DNA of 10,040 bases, taken from NCBI GenBank assembly GCA_030625465.1, contig DAOUQS010000049.1:1-10040 (forward strand), in the 5' to 3' direction. Position 1 is the stretch's first letter, and each line of letters starts with the position of its first letter. The notes under the pieces were generated by a model that worked only from the letters and a program-made list of their open reading frames with translations, had not been told where the DNA came from and searched no databases. Origin of the DNA: Amylibacter sp. Its GTDB lineage: Bacteria; Pseudomonadota; Alphaproteobacteria; Rhodobacterales; Rhodobacteraceae. Below are positions 4,568 through 10,040 of the stretch, in pieces. A program made the translations under genes and the position numbers.

Positions 4568-6148
4568 ATGCGTGATCTTCATCTGCCCGGCCGTTCCCCT
4601 GTTTTTGCAACAAACGGAATGTGCGCTACATCACATCCGCTGGCCGCCAAAGTTGCGGTTCAAATACTGGAAAGTGGCGGCAATGCTGTTGATGCGGCGA
4701 TAGCTGCTGCAATGTTGCTGGGTATTTGCGAGCCGCAAATGACGGGGATTGGCGGGGATTGCTTTATTCTGTTTTCACCAAACGGTCTGGACGGGGTTGT
4801 TGCCCTGAACGGTTCCGGGCGCGCACCTGCCGGATTGTCGGCGGAAAACATGCGCAAGGCAGGTCATAAAACCGTGCCGGTACAAGGCGTGGAATCAGTG
4901 ACCATTCCGGGTGCGATAGATGCATTTTGCCGCCTTTCCAACGATTACGGGCGTTTGGGACTTGCCGGGTCTTTGGCGCCTGCGATTTACTATGCGAAGG
5001 CGGGCATTCCGGTGGCGCCGCGCGTGGCTTTTGACTGGGCGTTGGCCGCGAACACGCTTCAGGGGGACGCAAAGCGGTTTTATTTACTGGACGGCAAGGC
5101 CCCGCAGGTCGGGCAGATATTTCGTGCCCCGAAACAGGCCGAGGTTCTGGAACGTATTGCCATTGAAGGCCGTGACGGGTTTTATGAAGGTGCTGTGGCG
5201 CAAGACATGGTTGCCTCTTTGAATGCGCTGGGTGGCAGCCATACGCTGGATGATTTCGCCAATACCCAAAGTGAATACACCACGCCGGTGACGGGGGAAT
5301 ATAAAGGGACTGAGCTGGTCGAGCATCCGCCGAACGGTCAGGGTGCGACAGCGATTTTGATGAATAACATTCTGGCGCAGTTCGATGTTGCGGGGATGGA
5401 TGCATTTGGCACTGAACGCGCCCATATCGAGGCCGAGGCGGCGAAGTTGGCTTACGATGCCCGCAACCGTTTTATTGCCGATCCTGACCGCACAACGCGG
5501 CTGGATCATATGCTGTCACAAGATACCGCCAATGCATTGGCGGCTTTGATCGATCCGAAACGTGCAATGGCCAGCGCTGCAAAAACCAGTGAAAACGTAC
5601 ATAAAGATACGGTTTATCTGACGGTTGTGGACAAAGACCGGATGTCGGTTTCACTGATCTATTCGATCTATAAAAGTTTCGGTTCCGGTCTTGCATCGTC
5701 AAAATTCGGGATAAATTTCCAGAACCGTGGCAGTGGCTTTACCTTGCAGGAAGGCCACCCGAACGAGGCTATGGGCGGGCGCCGTCCGATGCATACGATT
5801 ATTCCCGGAATGCTGCGCAAGGGTGGTAAAGTGACCATGCCGTTCGGCGTGATGGGTGGGCATTATCAGTCCTGCGGCCATGCGCGGTTTATGTCGAATA
5901 TGCTGGATTTCGGGATGGATGCGCAAACTGCCATTGATGCGCCGCGTTGTTTTGACGATGGTCTGGTGATGAATGTTGAACGTGGCTACAGTGATACGGT
6001 TCGGGCAGAGCTGGCTGATATGGGGCATAACGTGGCGGTGCCAAAAGTGCCCATAGGCGGGGCGCAGTCCATTTTAATCAACTATGAGACAGGTGTTTTA
6101 GAAGGTGCTTCTGATCCGCGCAAGGATGGTTGCGCGTTGGGATATTAG
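4568..6148 (+). CDS. Gamma-glutamyltransferase family protein (Ntn hydrolase), no signal peptide
   Basis: A 526-residue member of the GGT family, made as a precursor that cuts itself into two subunits. The likely new N-terminal nucleophile is Thr348 in HKDTVYLTVVD. Supporting motifs are GNAVDAAIAAA near 38-48, GIGGDCFIL near 60-68, NGSGRAP near 81-87, GSGLASSKFG after the cleavage site, GGRRPMHT (403-410) and FGVMGGHYQ. Family members hydrolyse or transfer gamma-glutamyl groups; relatives include oxamate amidohydrolase and cephalosporin acylases, so the substrate is open. Unlike periplasmic E. coli Ggt it has no export signal and should stay in the cytoplasm. ATG 4568 is chosen because GGAG (4558-4561) sits six bases upstream; an in-frame TTG at 4556 overlaps that site. 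The gene converges on hspQ with 12 bases between stops and no terminator. Confidence 0.9.
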   Translation: MRDLHLPGRSPVFATNGMCATSHPLAAKVAVQILESGGNAVDAAIAAAMLLGICEPQMTGIGGDCFILFSPNGLDGVVALNGSGRAPAGLSAENMRKAGHKTVPVQGVESVTIPGAIDAFCRLSNDYGRLGLAGSLAPAIYYAKAGIPVAPRVAFDWALAANTLQGDAKRFYLLDGKAPQVGQIFRAPKQAEVLERIAIEGRDGFYEGAVAQDMVASLNALGGSHTLDDFANTQSEYTTPVTGEYKGTELVEHPPNGQGATAILMNNILAQFDVAGMDAFGTERAHIEAEAAKLAYDARNRFIADPDRTTRLDHMLSQDTANALAALIDPKRAMASAAKTSENVHKDTVYLTVVDKDRMSVSLIYSIYKSFGSGLASSKFGINFQNRGSGFTLQEGHPNEAMGGRRPMHTIIPGMLRKGGKVTMPFGVMGGHYQSCGHARFMSNMLDFGMDAQTAIDAPRCFDDGLVMNVERGYSDTVRAELADMGHNVAVPKVPIGGAQSILINYETGVLEGASDPRKDGCALGY

Positions 6149-6160
6149 CAACGTCGCCAA

Positions 6161-6487
6161 TCAGTTCATCTGCACGTCAAGCCGATATTGCCCGTTGTTC
6201 ATATGACCGAACAGACCCACAACTTCTGGATGTTCAACCGGCTTGCCGGTGGTATCCATCATCAGGTTTTGTTCGGAAACATAGGCAACATAATAGGACG
6301 AGTCGTTTTCAGCCAGCAGGTGGTAAAACGGCTGTTCCTTGTTGGGGCGCGTATCTTCGGGAATGGATTGCCACCATTCATCGGTATTTGAAAATTCAGG
6401 GTCCACATCGAAAATGACGCCCCTGAATGCGTGTTTGCGATGGCGGACAACAGCGCCTATTCCATATTTTGCATTTACTTGTAACAC
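6161..6487 (-). CDS. hspQ: Heat shock protein HspQ
   Basis: A 108-residue protein matching HspQ/YccV, the family once described as hemimethylated-DNA-binding. Typical segments are YGIGAVVRHRKHAFRGVIFD (8-27), a DEWW near 36-39, the NKEQPFYHLL stretch and YVSEQNL. In enterobacteria HspQ is a heat-induced protein that acts as specificity factor for the Lon protease and influences DnaA stability; the role here is assumed by homology. The start is GTG at 6487-6485, with GAGGG (6497-6493) five bases upstream. It is divergent from the AEC permease, which also starts with GTG, across about 100 bases. That gap is AT-rich, but I could not identify a convincing heat-shock promoter in it. Confidence 0.9.
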   Translation of the reverse strand: MLQVNAKYGIGAVVRHRKHAFRGVIFDVDPEFSNTDEWWQSIPEDTRPNKEQPFYHLLAENDSSYYVAYVSEQNLMMDTTGKPVEHPEVVGLFGHMNNGQYRLDVQMN

Positions 6488-6589
6488 GATTACCCTCGAA
6501 TCCCGAAATTCCAGCTTGCATAAAAACCTTATTAAGTGGTTATCCTATAAAAACACCTTACAAATCAATAAAAAACGGGGAAACAGTTT

Positions 6590-7471
6590 GTGAACTTATT
6601 GGGAACAGTGCTGCAAGTCGTAGCGCCAGTATTTCTTTTGGCGCTGATCGGGTTTGTCTGGGTCAAGCGCGGGCATGAATATCGCGTGGCTTTTGTCACC
6701 CAACTGGCGATGTCACTTTCGGTGCCTTGTCTGATTTTCGTTGCCCTGATGAAAGCCGATATTGATCGCGATGTGCTGGCGGCGACTTTTTGGGCAACCT
6801 GTGTCGCCTATTTGGCGGTTACACTGGTTTTTGGTGTGGTTGTTAAGGTTCTGCGCCTTGAGGTGCGGACCTATCTTGCGCCGTTGATTTTTGGCAATAC
6901 CGGCAACCTGGGCCTGCCGCTTGCATTGTTTGCCTTTGGTGATGTGGGGTTAAGCTATGCCATTGTAATCTTTGCAATTATGGCGGTTTATTCATTTTCA
7001 TTCGGTGTCTGGCTAGTCTCGGGTGGGGGTTCTTTGATCAAGGTTATTAAAGAGCCGTTGGTTGGTGCGACTTTGCTGGGGGCGTTGTTTTTGTATAATG
7101 GCTGGCAAACGCCGGTATGGTTAACCAACACGCTGGAACTAGTCGGGCAAATGGCGATTCCGATGATGTTGATCACACTGGGCGTGGCGCTTGCGCGTTT
7201 GAAGCCGGACAGTTTCGGCCGCGCGTTTGGATTGTCAATATTCAAGGTGGTGATATGCACCGGTCTGGCCTGGATCACCGGCCTGTATTTTGAGCTGGAA
7301 CCGATTGCGCTGGCCGTTCTGGTCATGCAAATCGGCACCCCTGTTGCGGTTACATCGTACCTATTGGCTGAAAAATATGGTGCAAATTCTGGTGAAGTTG
7401 CAGGTCTTGTTGTTGTTTCGACGCTTTTATCGGTCATAACAATCCCGATAACATTGGCATTTTTTATCTAA
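6590..7471 (+). CDS. AEC-family (auxin efflux carrier-like) permease
   Basis: A 293-residue inner membrane protein, hydrophobic nearly throughout, with about ten predicted membrane segments in two halves, as usual for AEC/BASS-fold carriers. FGNTGNLGLPLALFAFGD (about 101-118) matches the crossover region of the first half with its conserved N-x-G-x-x-x-P pattern. Near the end, MQIGTPVAVTSYLLAEKYG corresponds to the second half. Bacterial members export or import small organic acids such as malate or malonate; the substrate here cannot be told. The start is GTG 6590 with a GGGGA nine bases upstream; no earlier start suits the first membrane helix. The SLT-like lipoprotein gene follows after 62 bases but probably has its own promoter. 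Confidence 0.88.
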   Translation: MNLLGTVLQVVAPVFLLALIGFVWVKRGHEYRVAFVTQLAMSLSVPCLIFVALMKADIDRDVLAATFWATCVAYLAVTLVFGVVVKVLRLEVRTYLAPLIFGNTGNLGLPLALFAFGDVGLSYAIVIFAIMAVYSFSFGVWLVSGGGSLIKVIKEPLVGATLLGALFLYNGWQTPVWLTNTLELVGQMAIPMMLITLGVALARLKPDSFGRAFGLSIFKVVICTGLAWITGLYFELEPIALAVLVMQIGTPVAVTSYLLAEKYGANSGEVAGLVVVSTLLSVITIPITLAFFI

Positions 7472-7497
7472 ACATTCCGGTTCTTTTCGATTATAGT
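7469..7497 (+). promoter_or_regulatory. Possible promoter of the SLT-like lipoprotein gene
   Basis: TAAACA (7469-7474), 17 bases, TATAGT (7492-7497). The -35 overlaps the permease stop codon. Transcription would start near 7504, about 30 bases before the ATG at 7534, which has a GGAAGAGAG ribosome site. Confidence 0.45.
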
Positions 7498-7533
7498 CAT
7501 GCAAACACCAGCGACAGACTGGGAAGAGAGCAG

Positions 7534-8112
7534 ATGAAAAAAGCATTATTACTGATAACCCTATTGATTCTGGCATCCTGTTCGGGCTCGGGCAAAGGCC
7601 CGCCGCGCAATCTGGACAATGCCTGTTCAATGAAGTCGCAACGCCCCGGCTGGTTCAAGGCAATGGATAAAACCCAACGCAAGTGGGGTGTGCCGAAATC
7701 CGTCCAAATGGCCACGATATATCACGAGTCGCGGTTCTCGCCGAAAGCAAGAACCCAGTACCGCTTTGCTTTGGGTGTGATCCCGATGGGTCGCCAATCA
7801 TCGGCCTATGGCTATGCGCAGGCGATCGACAGCACATGGGACTGGTATAAAGACGAAGCGGGCAGCTTTGGCGCAAGGCGCAGCAACTACGCAGATTCCG
7901 TTGATTTCATCGGTTGGTATATGGATAAAACGGAAAAGCGTAACGGCGTGTCAAAGTTCGATATGTATAATCAGTATCTGGCCTACCATGACGGGCATTC
8001 GGGATATGCCCGTGGCACCTATCGCAAGAAATCCTGGTTGCAGCGTGTCGCGCGTGATGCCGAGGCGCGGGCGATTATGTATCAAGAACAGCTAAGGTCA
8101 TGCGGCGGATAA
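7534..8112 (+). CDS. SLT-domain lipoprotein, putative lytic transglycosylase
   Basis: A 192-residue lipoprotein. The signal peptide MKKALLLITLLILASC ends in the lipobox L-A-S-C, with Cys16 as the lipidated residue. The next residue is Ser, so outer membrane sorting by the Lol system is expected from the E. coli rule. Residues about 45-160 resemble the transglycosylase SLT fold: Glu65 in YHESRF is the likely catalytic acid, GYAQ (93-96) stands for the usual G-L-M-Q, and YLAYHDGHSGY (148-158) replaces the usual A-Y-N-A-G. Such enzymes cut the MurNAc-GlcNAc bond of murein, forming 1,6-anhydro ends. The motif departures leave substrate and activity unproven. It converges on lolA with four bases between the stop codons. 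Confidence 0.84.
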   Translation: MKKALLLITLLILASCSGSGKGPPRNLDNACSMKSQRPGWFKAMDKTQRKWGVPKSVQMATIYHESRFSPKARTQYRFALGVIPMGRQSSAYGYAQAIDSTWDWYKDEAGSFGARRSNYADSVDFIGWYMDKTEKRNGVSKFDMYNQYLAYHDGHSGYARGTYRKKSWLQRVARDAEARAIMYQEQLRSCGG

Positions 8113-8122
8113 AGCTTTATCT
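8109..8122. repeat. Palindrome spanning two convergent stop codons
   Basis: GATAAAGCTTTATC is a perfect 14-bp palindrome. It contains the TAA of the SLT-like gene (8110-8112) and, on the other strand, the TAA of lolA (8119-8117). No T run follows on either side, so it is not a standard terminator. The symmetry partly follows from two facing TAA codons. Confidence 0.4.
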
Positions 8123-8737
8123 ATCCGTCCTTTGACCCAGATCAATCGCGATCTGGTCGATGTCGAACAGGCTTTCCGGCAGGTGAACGCTTTTATCAAG
8201 GTCGCCTAAAATCACTGTGGTTTTCTGGCCGGTTTGATCAGTGGAAATCCATTGGCGGAGCTCCACCGGATCGGCGGTAAACACCAGCTGGATTTTACCG
8301 TAATCGGGGTGTTCCGGATCTTGTGCCGTCACTTTTGTCAGCGGGCCTTGTGCGCTGTGGGACATAATCAAACCGCTTGTTTTCAGGTTTACATCCTTTT
8401 TCAGAATGATCGCCAAGGGTGATTTCCCCAGTGGAAATCCCTGCGGTCCGGCGGTGGATTTTTTATCAAAGATTGCAATCTGCCCGCTGCTTGCGACCAC
8501 TAAGGCAGGGTTTGGCTGGGCATATTCAAACCGCATCCTGCCCGGGCGTTTGATCATAAAGCTACCTTTTGATAGCGTGTTATCGGGGTTTACCTGCGTA
8601 AAGCCGCCTTTGGCAGAAACCAGCCCGTTGAGGTATGCAGAGATCTGGTCAAGCGACAGCTTTTCGGCGCTGGCCATGCTTGGCGCCAGACAAACTGTTG
8701 CGGCAATAATATTAACGAGTGTTTTCATATGGCTCAT
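8117..8737 (-). CDS. lolA: Outer-membrane lipoprotein carrier protein LolA
   Basis: A 206-residue periplasmic carrier that takes lipoproteins from the LolCDE complex to the outer membrane. A signal peptide is clear, ending SMASA before EKLSLDQ. The LolA pattern follows: GGFTQVNPDN, then GSFMIKRPGRMRFEY with the conserved RPGRMRFEY core, IAIFDKK, and a C-terminal half with an ILGDLDKSVHLPESLFD stretch. Two starts are possible, ATG 8737 and ATG 8728; the second gives a tighter signal peptide (MKTLVNII), but neither has a strong ribosome site. It lies 72 bases downstream of ftsK on the same strand, an order I know from other Alphaproteobacteria, and has a candidate promoter of its own in the gap. 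The SLT-like lipoprotein next door is a plausible client. Confidence 0.93.
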   Translation of the reverse strand: MSHMKTLVNIIAATVCLAPSMASAEKLSLDQISAYLNGLVSAKGGFTQVNPDNTLSKGSFMIKRPGRMRFEYAQPNPALVVASSGQIAIFDKKSTAGPQGFPLGKSPLAIILKKDVNLKTSGLIMSHSAQGPLTKVTAQDPEHPDYGKIQLVFTADPVELRQWISTDQTGQKTTVILGDLDKSVHLPESLFDIDQIAIDLGQRTDR

Positions 8738-8771
8738 CTAATCATTCTATACGCGATTTCAAACGTAAAAG

Positions 8772-8780
8772 AGTATAGCA
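8772..8780 (-). promoter_or_regulatory. Extended -10 element upstream of lolA
   Basis: On the minus strand TGC-TATACT lies at 8780-8772, a good extended -10. The -35 region is weak (TTTATG, 17 bases further upstream). Transcription would begin near 8765, giving a leader of about 28 bases to ATG 8737. It could supply lolA independently of ftsK read-through. Confidence 0.42.
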
Positions 8781-8809
8781 AGATTGTATATGGCCATAAA
8801 CCGCCGATA

Positions 8810-10039
8810 TTATTCCGGTAGCAGAATGTCACGCTTGCCGACGTGGTTTGCAGCCGAGACAACGCCCTGATCTTCCATTTGTTCGACAATCTTGGCGGCT
8901 TTGTTGTAGCCGATTGAAAGCTTGCGCTGGATGTATGATGTGGAACATTTCCGGTCATTTGCAACGATGGCAACCGCTTGGTCGTATAACGCGTCTTCCT
9001 TGCCGGTGTTGCCGCCCAGACCCAGCACCATGTCGATGTCGCTTTCCTGACTGCCTTTAGGGCCGTCAATAATGCTTCCGACATATTCGGGGGTGCCAAA
9101 AGATTTCAGGTGGTTGACGACTTCTTCAACTTCTTCGTCACTTACAAACGGGCCGTGGACACGGACGATTTTTCCGCCGCCTTCCATATACAGCATATCG
9201 CCCATGCCAAGCAGTTGTTCGGCGCCCATTTCACCAAGAATGGTGCGGCTGTCAATTTTGGATGTGACCTGAAACGAGATGCGCGTCGGGAAGTTTGCCT
9301 TGATTGTCCCTGTAATCACGTCAACAGACGGGCGTTGCGTGGCCATAACCAGATGGATGCCTGATGCGCGCGCCATTTGTGCAAGACGTTGAATGCAGGC
9401 TTCTATTTCCTTGCCGGCAACCATCATCAGGTCGGCCATTTCATCTACGATAATGACGATAAACGGCAGTTTTTCGGGCTTGAATGTTTCGGTTTCAAAG
9501 ATCGGCTCGCCGGTTTCTTCGGCAAATCCGGTTTGCACGGTGCGTTTGAAATCTTCACCTTTTGCCAAGGCATCGGCAACACGGGCGTTGTAGCCGCCTA
9601 CGTTGCGTACGCCCATTTTGGACATTTTACGGTAACGTTCTTCCATTTCACCCACCACCCATTTCAGGGCAACAACGGCCTTTTTGGGATCAGTGACAAC
9701 CGGTGAAAGAAGATGTGGAATACCGTCGTAAACCGAAAGCTCCAGCATTTTGGGGTCAATCATAATCATCCGGCAGTCTTCGGGTGACAATTTGTAAAGC
9801 AAAGACAGGATCATGGTGTTGATCGCAACTGATTTACCAGCACCTGTCGTCCCGGCAATCAGCAAATGCGGCATTTTTGCAAGGTTGGAAATAATGGAGC
9901 GTCCGCCGATATCTTTGCCCAATGCAAGTGGCAGCGCGTGATTGCCGTCGCCATATTCCTTATCAGAAAGGATTTCGCGCAGCAGTACGGTTTCACGGTT
10001 TTCGTTCGGCAGTTCGATACCGACAACAGAGCGGCCCGG
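8810..10039 (-). CDS. ftsK: DNA translocase FtsK, C-terminal motor and gamma domain (partial)
   Basis: The last 409 residues of FtsK, running off the right edge; the frame is open from 10039 to the stop TAA at 8812-8810. The RecA-like motor is complete in its key motifs: Walker A GTTGAGKS in [15 protein letters not shown], Walker [13 protein letters not shown], and [20 protein letters not shown]. The C-terminal gamma winged helix is present ([23 protein letters not shown] near the end), the part that reads polar KOPS sequences and contacts XerD. The protein ends [10 protein letters not shown]. FtsK pumps DNA at the division septum and activates dimer resolution at dif. The membrane-spanning N-terminal domain and linker are outside the window. 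An in-frame TTG near 9922 is not the start, since conserved FtsK sequence ([20 protein letters not shown]) lies upstream of it. Confidence 0.96.
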   Translation of the reverse strand, partial: PGRSVVGIELPNENRETVLLREILSDKEYGDGNHALPLALGKDIGGRSIISNLAKMPHLLIAGTTGAGKSVAINTMILSLLYKLSPEDCRMIMIDPKMLELSVYDGIPHLLSPVVTDPKKAVVALKWVVGEMEERYRKMSKMGVRNVGGYNARVADALAKGEDFKRTVQTGFAEETGEPIFETETFKPEKLPFIVIIVDEMADLMMVAGKEIEACIQRLAQMARASGIHLVMATQRPSVDVITGTIKANFPTRISFQVTSKIDSRTILGEMGAEQLLGMGDMLYMEGGGKIVRVHGPFVSDEEVEEVVNHLKSFGTPEYVGSIIDGPKGSQESDIDMVLGLGGNTGKEDALYDQAVAIVANDRKCSTSYIQRKLSIGYNKAAKIVEQMEDQGVVSAANHVGKRDILLPE

Positions 10040-10040
10040 A

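Noticed and set aside
6488..6589. Heat-shock promoter for hspQ in the divergent gap
   Set aside because: The region is AT-rich, but no sequence fits the sigma-32 -35 and -10 pattern at proper spacing.
8810..9922. FtsK starting at the in-frame TTG at 9922
   Set aside because: The frame remains open to the window edge and encodes conserved FtsK sequence upstream, so the gene is cut by the window, not short.

Overview
This window looks like a chromosomal housekeeping segment of an alphaproteobacterium, most likely Rhodobacterales (Roseobacter-like). The evidence is a DUF2794 gene, an asd / beta-carbonic anhydrase / small Hpt-like protein / M17 aminopeptidase / NlpC-P60 order, and an ftsK-lolA pair. 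This order is recalled from that group and was not searched. GC content looks moderate, a little over half by eye, which is low for the group. No insertion sequence, phage gene, CRISPR array, tRNA or rRNA was found.

Layout. 1-237 (+) is the end of asd, followed by a strong intrinsic terminator. 319-972 (-) is a beta-carbonic anhydrase. 1112-1498 (+) is a small Hpt-like protein lacking the phospho-accepting histidine. 1554-2945 (+) and 2938-3771 (+) are an overlapping pair: an M17 leucyl aminopeptidase and an SH3/NlpC-P60 peptidase. 3768-4109 (-) is DUF2794, with stop codons overlapping those of its convergent neighbour. 4110-4567 is the only long gene-free stretch. It holds a CtrA-type box, a 15-bp palindrome, an orphan terminator and a nested inverted repeat that could fold into a structured RNA. 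4568-6148 (+) is a gamma-glutamyltransferase-family protein without a signal peptide. 6161-6487 (-) is hspQ, divergent from an AEC-family permease at 6590-7471 (+). 7534-8112 (+) is a lipoprotein with a lytic-transglycosylase fold. 8117-8737 (-) is lolA, and 8810 to the window edge (-) is the C-terminal motor and gamma domain of ftsK.

How the genes relate. Several products act on the envelope or on peptides: FtsK in division and chromosome segregation, LolA in lipoprotein transport, the SLT-like lipoprotein on murein, and the M17 plus NlpC/P60 pair and the GGT-family enzyme on peptides. A cytoplasmic muropeptide or gamma-glutamyl peptide recycling role for the middle genes is plausible but inferred.

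Most of the window is ordinary core genome. The least explained part is 4110-4567. I do not see a clear new defence or mobile system.
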